From Proteiniphilum sp. UBA5283 (GTDB lineage Bacteria > Bacteroidota > Bacteroidia > Bacteroidales > Dysgonomonadaceae), in contig DHSP01000026.1 in NCBI GenBank assembly GCA_002408485.1, forward strand, positions 7,379 to 14,897: a stretch of DNA of 7,519 bases. Direction: 5' to 3'. Both the position numbers and the translations under genes were made by a program. Every line of letters starts with the position of its first letter. The first letter of the stretch is position 1. Of this stretch, positions 1 to 6,541 are shown one piece after another. The notes below the pieces were generated by a model. That model worked only from the letters and a program-made list of their open reading frames with translations, was not told the origin of the DNA and made no database searches.

Positions 1-61
1 ATGTTTCGATGTTTTACAAGCGTATAAACCTCTAGACTAAACCTTGAAACCTTTCAACCCT

Positions 62-2077
62 TTAATCTTCCCTCTTTGCTCGTTTGGTTTCCCAGACAAA
101 GTAGGCCAGCAATCCCAGAAATGCGACCAGTGACGTGATCTGGGCACCTGTGCCGTGAGGGTCGGCCCACAGGTTCGAGTTCAGTGCGTTGCTGTCGCCC
201 GTGAGGAAGATGATGAGTGCGCCCACCACACCGAAGAGAGCCGCACCGGCGATGAAGCCGGAGGAGATGAGGATGGCCCGCTGGTGACGTGCATTGGTCA
301 GCTTCGGATCCTTCTTGCTCTTGTTGATCCAGTGGTTGAGCAGTCCCCCTACAACCAGCGGCGTGTTGAGCTGTAGCGGGATAAACATGCCGAGGGCAAA
401 AGCCAGCGGCGAGACACCGAGCCAGTTCACCAGGATGGCGATGACGGCGCCGATGCCGAGGAGCATCCAGCTGACGCCGCTACCCGCCATGAGGGGTTCG
501 ATGATGGCGGCCATGGCGTTGGCCTGCGGGGCGACCATGGGGTTGGGGTGCTCGGGCGTGGCGACGAAGCCGTAGGCCTCGTTCAGGATAAAGATGACTG
601 CTCCCACGGTGGCTGCCGACACCAGGGTGCCGAGGAACTTCCAGGACTCCTGTTTGGCGGGGGTGGTGCCGATCCAGTAACCGATCTTCAGGTCGGTGAC
701 GAATCCTCCCGCCATGGAGAGGGCGGTGCAGACGATGCCGCCGATGATGAGCCCGCTCACCATACCCTGCCAGCCTTCGAGGCCGACGGCGACGAGGATC
801 ACCGACGAGAGGATAAGTGTCATCAGGGTCATCCCCGACACAGGATTGGAGCCGACGATGGCGATGGCGTTGGCAGCGACAGTTGTAAAGAGAAAGGAGA
901 TTACCGTGATGGTGATCAGCGCCACGATGGCTTGTAACAGTGTGATCTTTACTCCAAGGAGGAGGAAGACGAAGACGGCGATCAGGGTGAGGAAGAGGAA
1001 GAGCGCCACGAACGACATCTTCAGATCGCGGCTGGTTCGCTTCTCGTCTGCTTGCACGCCGGCACCGGCAATATTCTTACCGGTAGCCAGCTTGAAGGCG
1101 CTGCCGATGACACCGGACGACTTGATGATGCCGATGATGCCGGCCATGGCAATGGCACCGATGCCGATGGGACGTACATATTCGGTGAAGATGGCTTCGG
1201 CCGAGAGTGCGGCGAAGGGGTTGACGCCCCCGCCGGTGGCAGCTGCCAGCGCACCAATCTCGTTCACAAGGGGTACCAGCACCAGCCAGGAGAGGAGGGA
1301 ACCGACGGTGATGATGAGTGCATAACGTAGCCCGACCAGGTAGCCAAAGCTGAAGATGAGGGCGCTCACGTTGAACTTGAGTACCATTTTAAACTTGTCG
1401 GCAAGCATGGCGCCGGCAGGGATGATGCGGGTGGTGATCTCTTCGCTCCAGAGGCGGAAAGTGGAGAAACAGAAGTCGAACAGCCCCCCGATGAGTCCGC
1501 TGGTGATGAGCAGGCGGGCTTTGTTGCCTCCCTTCTCGCCGGTCATCAGGATCTCCGTGGTGGCTGTCGCCTCGGGGAAGGGAAGCTTGCCGTGCATGTC
1601 CTTCACAAAATATTTGCGGAAGGGAATCAGGAAGAGAATGCCGAGAAATCCGCCGAGCAGCGATGAGAAAAAGATCTGCCAGAAGTTGATCTGTATCTCT
1701 GGATATTTTGCCTGAAGAATATAGAGGCCGGGGATGGTGAAAACGGCGCCGGCGACAATGACGCCCGACGAGGCGCCGATGGACTGGATGATGACATTCT
1801 GTCCCAGTGCGTTCTTCTTGCGGAAAGCGGCCGAGGCTCCCACGGCAATGATGGAGATGGGGATGGCGGCTTCGAATACCTGTCCGATCTTCAGTCCGGA
1901 GTAGGCGGCGGCGGCCGAGAAGATCACGGCCATGAGGAGACCCATGGCGACAGACCAGCCAGTGACTTCGGCAACAGGCCTGTCTGCCGGCAGTACGGGT
2001 TTGTATTCTTCCCCGGGGGTTAACTCCCGATACGCATTTTCGGGCAATTCAGTTACTTTCTTTTCTTCTTCTTCCAT
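62..2077 (-). CDS. OPT family oligopeptide transporter
   Basis: An inner-membrane transporter of the oligopeptide transporter (OPT) family, bacterial type, expected to move short peptides across the cytoplasmic membrane using an ion gradient. The 671-residue length is normal for bacterial OPT proteins. After a charged cytosolic N-terminus (residues 1-38) the protein is almost entirely hydrophobic, with about 14-16 membrane segments. Family-type motifs visible are SGLKIGQVFEAAIP (60-73), QSIGASSGVIVAGAVFTIPG (98-117), KLPFPEATATTEIL (164-177), TGGGVNPFAA (281-290), NPVSGMT (411-417), GGFVTDLKIGYWIGTTPAKQ (457-476) and IPLQLNTPLVVGG (566-578). The ATG start is followed by an acidic run (MEEEEKK); the leader is AT-rich with no clear Shine-Dalgarno sequence, as usual in Bacteroidota. 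It is divergent from a secreted dipeptidyl peptidase, which supports peptides as substrate. Some OPT proteins carry metal-siderophore complexes instead, so substrate and direction are inferred; family membership is secure. Confidence 0.93.
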   Translation of the reverse strand: MEEEEKKVTELPENAYRELTPGEEYKPVLPADRPVAEVTGWSVAMGLLMAVIFSAAAAYSGLKIGQVFEAAIPISIIAVGASAAFRKKNALGQNVIIQSIGASSGVIVAGAVFTIPGLYILQAKYPEIQINFWQIFFSSLLGGFLGILFLIPFRKYFVKDMHGKLPFPEATATTEILMTGEKGGNKARLLITSGLIGGLFDFCFSTFRLWSEEITTRIIPAGAMLADKFKMVLKFNVSALIFSFGYLVGLRYALIITVGSLLSWLVLVPLVNEIGALAAATGGGVNPFAALSAEAIFTEYVRPIGIGAIAMAGIIGIIKSSGVIGSAFKLATGKNIAGAGVQADEKRTSRDLKMSFVALFLFLTLIAVFVFLLLGVKITLLQAIVALITITVISFLFTTVAANAIAIVGSNPVSGMTLMTLILSSVILVAVGLEGWQGMVSGLIIGGIVCTALSMAGGFVTDLKIGYWIGTTPAKQESWKFLGTLVSAATVGAVIFILNEAYGFVATPEHPNPMVAPQANAMAAIIEPLMAGSGVSWMLLGIGAVIAILVNWLGVSPLAFALGMFIPLQLNTPLVVGGLLNHWINKSKKDPKLTNARHQRAILISSGFIAGAALFGVVGALIIFLTGDSNALNSNLWADPHGTGAQITSLVAFLGLLAYFVWETKRAKRED

Positions 2078-2115
2078 TACAGTATATGATGTTTATTTGT
2101 TGAGAGCGATCCCGG

Positions 2116-2173
2116 TTATTGCCGGTTTCACGAGCGTGATGCCGACGGCTGAAAACGCACAGCTTATTGCCGG
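2116..2173. repeat. 10-bp direct repeat TTATTGCCGG, two copies
   Basis: TTATTGCCGG occurs at 2116-2125 and again at 2164-2173, 48 bp apart start to start, in the upstream region of the OPT gene. On the minus strand the gene-proximal copy is flanked to form CCGG-CAATAA-CCGG, a possible small hairpin, and TCAC-GCTC-GTGA lies between the copies. If transcription of the OPT gene starts further upstream, both copies would lie in its 5' leader RNA. They may be regulator-binding sites or leader structure, or may be chance. No known motif is recognised. Confidence 0.3.
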
Positions 2174-2306
2174 AAGCGGCTGGTCGAATACAAACAGCTG
2201 ATTCTGTTGTGAAGTTGACCAACATGCCTGGTCGCAATTTTTTTGCCGAAAATACAAAAAAAACCGTAAAGGGCACGCCTGTTTTCATAGTTTGTGTTGA
2301 ATTTGT

Positions 2307-2314
2307 TACATTTG
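2307..2314 (+). promoter_or_regulatory. Bacteroidota -7 promoter box for the DPP IV-like gene
   Basis: TACATTTG matches the Bacteroidota housekeeping -7 consensus TAnnTTTG exactly. A -33 element is not clear: TTTT at 2282-2285 is roughly at the right distance, whereas the better TTTG at 2291-2294 is too close. Transcription would start about 5-8 bases after the box, close to 2320, giving a very short leader before the peptidase start codon at 2335. Confidence 0.5.
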
Positions 2315-2334
2315 CGTGATTAATGGGAAAAACA

Positions 2335-4497
2335 ATGAGAAAAATATTTTTGACCGCTCTGGTGGCATCTTTTTTGCTGCCTGCAGTGATGTATGGCGAT
2401 ACGCTGGGCGATATTCTGGATGGTAAGTATGTCCCCCGCGGGGTGAAGAGCATGGTCTCGTCGGCCGACGGGATGCATTATTATCAGGCGGACCCCGCGC
2501 AGACAGCCGTAATCAAGTATGCGTACGCTACGGGAGAGGCTGTGGATACACTGTTTAGCACGCGTACGGCCCGCAACTGCTCCTTCAGCAGCTTTGAAGG
2601 ATTCCAGGTGAGCGACGACGAGAACCGTGTGCTGGTCTACCGCGACAGGGAACAGATCTACCGTCGCTCGTTCCGGGCTGACTACTACTATCACGACGTG
2701 CGCCGCAACATGGTGCGCAAGCTTACGGATCATCCGTCGAAGCAGATGATCCCCACCTTCTCTCCGGACGGTAAAATGGTGGCCTATGTGATCGACAATG
2801 ATATCTGGCTGACGAAGTTTGACTTTGATACCGAGTCGCAGGTGACCAGGGACGGTGCGCAGGACAGCATCATCAATGGCGCCACCGACTGGGTCTATGA
2901 GGAGGAGTTTGGCACTACGCGGCTGATGGAGTTCTCTCCCGACAACAGCCTGCTTGCTTTCGTTCGTACCGACGAGTCGGCGGTGAAGGAGTTCTCCTTT
3001 CAGACGTTTCAGGAACAGCTTTATCCTGGTTATTACAGTTTTAAATACCCCAAAGCGGGGGAGGCCAATGCGAAGGTGGAGTGCCGTGTGTTTGATATTG
3101 CCGCCCGCACCACCCGCACCCTGAAGGTGCCGTTGGAGGGCGACGGGTATATCCCCCGCATCGCCTTCACGAACGATCCGGCCCGGCTGGCGGTGATGAC
3201 GCTCAACAGGGACCAGAACCGCTTCGAACTCTACTTTGTGAATCCACGCTCCACGGAGGCAAAGCTGGTCTTGCGGGAGGAGAATAAATACTATGTGGAT
3301 GCAGACTGGCTCAATTCGATTCACTTTTTGAATGACCAGTTTACCTACATATCGGAAAAGGATGGTTTCAGCCACATCTACGTGTACGGACTCTCGGGAA
3401 CATTGCAGAAGCAGCTCACCACGGGCAGCTACGACGTGACGGCCCTCCTCGCGGTAGATCCGCAGAGCAAGACGGTGTTTTACAAGGCGGCCGACGAGAG
3501 TCCCCTCCGGCGGAACATCTACCGGATCAATATCGACAAGGGGGAACCCCGGAAGCTGTCGGCTCAGCCGGGTTTTAATTCGGCTGTCTCGTTCAGTGCG
3601 CAGGGCAGGTTCTATGTGCAGCGCCATTCCGATGCAAACACTCCGCCGGTGATCACACTCCACGATAACAACGGCAGGCAATTGCGCGTGCTGGAGGATA
3701 ACGGGGCGCTGCAGGCGACCGTGGCTGCTGCGCGCTTCCCGAAGCGGGAGTTTATAACCCTGCCTGCTGCCGATGGCGTCACGCAGCTCCACGGGTGGGT
3801 GCTGAAGCCGGTCAACTTCAACCCGGCAAAGAAGTATCCCGTGGTGATGGTGCAATATAGCGGCCCCAATTCGCAGGAGGTGCAGGATAAATTCGAAATT
3901 GACTGGTATCACGCACTGACCGGGAAGGATATTGTGGTGGCCTGCGTGGATGGCCGTGGCACCGGTGCGCGGGGCGAGGAGTTTCGTAAATGCACCTACA
4001 TGAAGCTGGGCATGACCGAGTCGGACGACCAGATTGCCGCAGCACGCTATCTGGGCTCGCTGCCCTATGTGGACGCAAACCGGATCGGTATCTGGGGATG
4101 GAGCTACGGAGGATACAACGTGCTGATGAGCATGAGCCGCGGCAACGGCATCTTCAAGGCGGGTGTGGCCATTGCCCCGGTGACCGACTGGCGTTTCTAT
4201 GATACGGTTTACACCGAGCGGTTCATGCGTACGCCGCAGCAGAACAACGACGGATACAACAACGGCTCTGCGATCACACTGGCAGGGCAGCTGCAGGGCA
4301 AGCTGCTCTTGATTCACGGGATGGCAGACGATAACGTGCATTTCCAAAACTCCGTGGAATATACGCGGGCGCTCATTCGTGCCAACAAACAGTTTGACCT
4401 TTTTTTCTTTCCCGACAAGAATCATTTCATCTCTGGCGGGAATGCCAAGCGTTACCTGTACGACAAAGTCATTGCCTATTTTCAGGAATACCTCTGA
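2335..4497 (+). CDS. Secreted dipeptidyl peptidase IV-like serine peptidase (family S9)
   Basis: An exported prolyl oligopeptidase-clan enzyme that should remove Xaa-Pro or Xaa-Ala dipeptides from peptide N-termini. From ATG 2335 it has 720 residues, usual for bacterial DPP IV. MRKIF plus a hydrophobic stretch forms a signal peptide, likely cut near MYG/D, with no lipobox. An N-terminal beta-propeller (about 35-470) carries the DWVYEEE motif (185-191), whose Glu pair binds the substrate amino terminus, and IYRRSF. The alpha/beta hydrolase domain has QYSGPNSQ (oxyanion Tyr508), GWSYGG (nucleophile Ser590), HGMADDNVH (Asp665) and DKNHF (His697), so the triad is intact. ATG 2323 in the same frame would add four residues, but it lies only a few bases past the predicted transcription start. 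GGGA at 2325-2328 is well placed for 2335. The gene is divergent from the OPT transporter and ends just before a terminator. Exact specificity (DPP IV versus another S9B member) is inferred. Confidence 0.94.
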   Translation: MRKIFLTALVASFLLPAVMYGDTLGDILDGKYVPRGVKSMVSSADGMHYYQADPAQTAVIKYAYATGEAVDTLFSTRTARNCSFSSFEGFQVSDDENRVLVYRDREQIYRRSFRADYYYHDVRRNMVRKLTDHPSKQMIPTFSPDGKMVAYVIDNDIWLTKFDFDTESQVTRDGAQDSIINGATDWVYEEEFGTTRLMEFSPDNSLLAFVRTDESAVKEFSFQTFQEQLYPGYYSFKYPKAGEANAKVECRVFDIAARTTRTLKVPLEGDGYIPRIAFTNDPARLAVMTLNRDQNRFELYFVNPRSTEAKLVLREENKYYVDADWLNSIHFLNDQFTYISEKDGFSHIYVYGLSGTLQKQLTTGSYDVTALLAVDPQSKTVFYKAADESPLRRNIYRINIDKGEPRKLSAQPGFNSAVSFSAQGRFYVQRHSDANTPPVITLHDNNGRQLRVLEDNGALQATVAAARFPKREFITLPAADGVTQLHGWVLKPVNFNPAKKYPVVMVQYSGPNSQEVQDKFEIDWYHALTGKDIVVACVDGRGTGARGEEFRKCTYMKLGMTESDDQIAAARYLGSLPYVDANRIGIWGWSYGGYNVLMSMSRGNGIFKAGVAIAPVTDWRFYDTVYTERFMRTPQQNNDGYNNGSAITLAGQLQGKLLLIHGMADDNVHFQNSVEYTRALIRANKQFDLFFFPDKNHFISGGNAKRYLYDKVIAYFQEYL

Positions 4498-4525
4498 TCC
4501 TGAATGGCTCTCTGTGCCGGGCCGG

Positions 4526-4570
4526 GTGCCTGCCGCCTGTCGCCAGTTACGCGGGAGGCACTCTTTTTAT
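4526..4570 (+). terminator. Rho-independent terminator after the DPP IV-like gene
   Basis: GTGCCTGCCGC (4526-4536) pairs with GCGGGAGGCAC (4551-4561) as an 11-bp GC-rich stem with one G-G mismatch and a 14-base loop, followed at once by TCTTTTTATT. It lies 29 bases after the peptidase stop codon. This makes the peptidase a single-gene transcript separate from the next gene. Confidence 0.85.
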
Positions 4571-4580
4571 TGCCTAAACA

Positions 4581-4615
4581 AAAATGTCTTTTTATTGTTA
4601 TTAAGAAGGCATTTT
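4581..4615 (+). repeat. 13-bp imperfect stem-loop downstream of the terminator
   Basis: AAAATGTCTTTTT (4581-4593) can pair with AAGAAGGCATTTT (4603-4615) over 13 bp, including two G-U wobbles on the plus-strand RNA, around a 9-base AT-rich loop. The wobbles are allowed only when read as plus-strand RNA. It begins 10 bases after the intrinsic terminator. It could be a backup terminator (the T tail is short and lies within the right arm), an mRNA 3' end structure, or a structured element upstream of the next gene. Confidence 0.4.
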
Positions 4616-4699
4616 AGTAAATCCGTCGTCACCGATGATTGATTTGACAGCGCCAGAATAGAGGTTTCATTAACAGCAGAGAAAGTTTGTTTATTGTAA

Positions 4700-4722
4700 T
4701 CTTTCGTTCGTAAAACGAAAGA
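4700..4722 (+). promoter_or_regulatory. Perfect inverted repeat just upstream of the Nudix-domain gene
   Basis: CTTTCGTT (4701-4708) and AACGAAAG (4714-4721) are exact inverted copies around a 5-base centre; one more pair (T4700-A4722) gives 9 bp. The right arm ends 9 bases before the ATG at 4731 and abuts the only purine-rich ribosome-binding-like stretch (AAAGAGA). The left arm overlaps the place where a -7 box would be expected; TTTG at 4686-4689 is nearby, but no good TAnnTTTG is present. It may be a repressor operator or an mRNA hairpin next to the initiation site. Confidence 0.5.
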
Positions 4723-4730
4723 GATTGGTT

Positions 4731-5825
4731 ATGGGAGATTATTTAAATATACGGCAAATATTCAGAAACCCGGCTTTCGGACTCATTCCGTTGATTGTTT
4801 TTTCGTTTCTTGTGAGCTTCACCGATTCGTGGGCATCGACGGGGGGAGCGCTGTTGTTGTCGCTGATCGGCTATGTTGCCGTGCGCAAGCAGAGCCGACT
4901 CATTTATATGATATCCATCGTTGTGTTTGCCATAGCCACGATGCTCTCCTTTGGCCCTTTTGCAAACCTGCACGCAATAAACCGTTTCGTGGTGGTGGAG
5001 GTGATCTTCATACTGGCGCTCGTCGCTATCCGGCTGTCGCGGGGTAAAATTGTAAAGCGCCTGGGAAAGACCCGAAACCTGATGCTCAAGAACTACCTGA
5101 AAGAATCGTTCCGCGTAGCTTTTCAAACGCAATACGGCCTCTCCATCCTTGTGCTGCTGGTGTTGCTGCCTTATCTGTTCGATAACAGCGATTGGTTGCA
5201 GACGCAAGGGTCGTTCATCATGATTGTCAGCCAGGTTACGCTGGTGGCTATTGTGCTGCTGGAGGAGGGGAGGCTTTCCATCCTCCGGCGGAGGCTGGTG
5301 TGCGAGGAGTGGCTGCCCGTAGTCACAGAGCGGGGCGAGGTGACAGGCCGTGTGGCCAAGTCGATCACCAAAGACTTGAAAAACAGGTTTATGCACCCCG
5401 TAGTGCGTGTGGCGCTCATCCACAAGGGGAGTATCTACCTGCAGGAGCGGGACCCTAGCCGGTTGCTGAACCCGGGGATGCTCGATTATCCGTTCGAAAA
5501 GTACATGCAGTATAACGACGATATTGACGAGACGGTGCGTCGAAGCATTGCACAGGAGTGTGGCAGCAACGACCTCCCTCTTCGCTTTCTTTTGAAATAT
5601 ACCTTTGAGAATGAGGCGACAAAGCGGCTTATTTTTCTTTATGTTTCCGATGTGGAGGATGAGGTACTTTATAACAGCCTCCGGCTGAAAGGAGGCAAGC
5701 TGTGGACCGAGGCGCAGATAGAGGATAACATGGGCAACCGCATCTTTTCGGAGTGTTTTGAACTGGAGTTTGAATACCTGAAGAACACAGTGCTGCTGGC
5801 GTCGCGCTTCAGAGACAAGCAGTGA
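4731..5825 (+). CDS. Six-TM membrane protein with C-terminal degenerate Nudix domain
   Basis: I recognise the domain type but not a named gene. The 364-residue protein has about six membrane segments (near 15-31, 35-51, 57-73, 86-102, 135-150, 160-177) with an Arg/Lys-rich loop at 101-124, then a soluble Nudix-like domain from about 192 to the end. EEWLPVVTERGEVTGR (192-207) and HPVVRVALIHKGSIYLQER (222-240) resemble the start of YfcD/IPP isomerase-like Nudix proteins, and LLNPGMLDYP (245-254) matches their Pro-Gly-Met-Trp-Asp region. GGKLWTEAQIEDNMG (321-335) resembles the usual C-terminal part. The Nudix box is broken: at 270-279 RSIAQECGS stands where REUXEEXGU is expected, so two of three key Glu are Ser and Gln, and the GG before the box is FE. 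Hydrolysis is therefore doubtful; a sensory or ligand-binding role is inferred. I chose ATG 4731; an in-frame TTG at 4725 adds only two residues. Confidence 0.85.
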   Translation: MGDYLNIRQIFRNPAFGLIPLIVFSFLVSFTDSWASTGGALLLSLIGYVAVRKQSRLIYMISIVVFAIATMLSFGPFANLHAINRFVVVEVIFILALVAIRLSRGKIVKRLGKTRNLMLKNYLKESFRVAFQTQYGLSILVLLVLLPYLFDNSDWLQTQGSFIMIVSQVTLVAIVLLEEGRLSILRRRLVCEEWLPVVTERGEVTGRVAKSITKDLKNRFMHPVVRVALIHKGSIYLQERDPSRLLNPGMLDYPFEKYMQYNDDIDETVRRSIAQECGSNDLPLRFLLKYTFENEATKRLIFLYVSDVEDEVLYNSLRLKGGKLWTEAQIEDNMGNRIFSECFELEFEYLKNTVLLASRFRDKQ

Positions 5826-5892
5826 ACACATCAGGAAGAAAAGAGGAGTGGAAAGAACAATCAAACTGCAAAGTGATGGTCGAAGGAAAAGC

Positions 5893-5926
5893 AACAGGCA
5901 GCTAAACTCGCGTTCGGCTGCCTGTT
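5893..5926. terminator. Perfect 10-bp hairpin between convergent genes
   Basis: AACAGGCAGC (5893-5902) and GCTGCCTGTT (5917-5926) are perfect inverted copies with a 14-base loop, 67 bases after the Nudix-protein stop. It lies between two convergent transcription units. No long T tract follows on the plus strand; the minus-strand tail is GCTTTTCC. It probably acts as a terminator or 3' end stabiliser for one or both units. Confidence 0.6.
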
Positions 5927-5964
5927 CATCGTTTAAATATAAAAAAGAAAAAAGTTATTTGTAA

Positions 5965-5995
5965 GCTGTCAGTCTTCGGCTGTCAGTTTTTTTTA
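5965..5995 (+). terminator. Possible weak terminator: UUCG loop and T8 tract
   Basis: CTGTCAG occurs twice in direct orientation (5966-5972, 5980-5986) around TCTTCGG. The centre can fold as a small cUUCGg hairpin, CAG-(T bulge)-C-UUCG-G-CTG at 5970-5982, and a run of eight T follows at 5987-5994. The stem is short, so it is a weak terminator on its own, but it would follow the stronger hairpin at 5893 for plus-strand transcripts. Confidence 0.35.
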
Positions 5996-6016
5996 GTTGC
6001 CATCGTCAGTAATCAG

Positions 6017-6541
6017 CTATCTGCTTCCGGGCTCTCCGGCTTTTTCCTCCGGAGCGGCCGACTCATTTTTCAGGGTGCCCGATAGCCTGGAGATGCTTTT
6101 GAGGTCGATCTTCCCGGAGACGGTGATGATGCTCAGCTTGCTGTTTTCGTCGAGCGAGATGAGGATGAGGTCCTGTTTTTTATCGTCCTCTCTCTTCATC
6201 CAGACAGATATTCTGGAGTTTCTTTCGTTTACCGAGACCACCTCTTCGTAATCGCCAAACTCCTCTTTTATCAGTTCGTTGGCTTTCTGGAAGTAGTACC
6301 TGGAGTCTTTTGCATCTTCGCTGCTCACGATCCGTATGCTTTTGAGTTCCTTGAACGCACTCCTCAGTTCTTCGTCCTCGGTGTTGGCTGCCATCTTGTC
6401 GAGCATTGTCTTGCCGATGTTCACGTTGTTCAGCGGGCGATCCTCCTCGCCGTATTTGTTGATGAACTGCGTGACAAAGCCATTCGCAAAAAGTGAGACG
6501 GATGTCAGCATGATCGTTATGATCAAGATTGTTTTTCTCAT
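6017..6541 (-). CDS. Exported DUF4252-family protein
   Basis: A 174-residue protein of the DUF4252 type, a Bacteroidota family of unknown function often encoded behind an ECF sigma factor and its anti-sigma protein. MRKTILIITIMLTSVSLFA is a clear signal peptide (1-19, cut before Asn20), with no lipobox Cys, so the product should be periplasmic or outer-envelope. Family-like features are the NIGKTMLDKMA segment (41-51), LKSIRIVSS (66-74) and the C-terminal VSGKIDLKSISRL (141-153), plus many charged residues. The tail (160-174) is short, low-complexity and Pro/Glu-rich. Its ATG overlaps the stop of the anti-sigma gene (ATGA), so translation is probably coupled. It is the last gene of the operon and ends before a hairpin-rich convergent region. 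The role is inferred from context: an envelope effector or signal component of the sigma circuit. Confidence 0.87.
   Translation of the reverse strand: MRKTILIITIMLTSVSLFANGFVTQFINKYGEEDRPLNNVNIGKTMLDKMAANTEDEELRSAFKELKSIRIVSSEDAKDSRYYFQKANELIKEEFGDYEEVVSVNERNSRISVWMKREDDKKQDLILISLDENSKLSIITVSGKIDLKSISRLSGTLKNESAAPEEKAGEPGSR

Noticed and set aside
696..1325. A 209-codon plus-strand frame, Met/Thr/Pro/Ala-rich, opposite the OPT gene.
   Set aside because: It is a low-complexity shadow of the hydrophobic OPT coding sequence, and the real protein on the minus strand carries all the family motifs.
2049..2453. A 134-codon minus-strand frame across the divergent intergenic region.
   Set aside because: It overlaps the starts of both flanking genes and the promoter box, and the translation shows no domain, signal peptide or family resemblance.
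2320..4425. A 701-codon open frame on the minus strand opposite the DPP IV-like gene.
   Set aside because: It is codon-aligned with the sense gene, so it stays open only because the sense gene avoids TTA, CTA and TCA codons. Its translation is His/Arg-rich with no recognisable domain, while the sense strand is an unmistakable peptidase.
4725..4730. A TTG start codon for the Nudix-domain gene.
   Set aside because: The ATG at 4731 is two codons downstream, is the usual start codon and has better spacing from the AAAGAGA stretch.
4743..5894. A 383-codon open frame on the minus strand opposite the Nudix-domain gene.
   Set aside because: It has the same codon-aligned shadow effect; it ends exactly at the sense strand's TTA Leu codon at 4743. 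The His/Gln/Arg-rich product resembles nothing.
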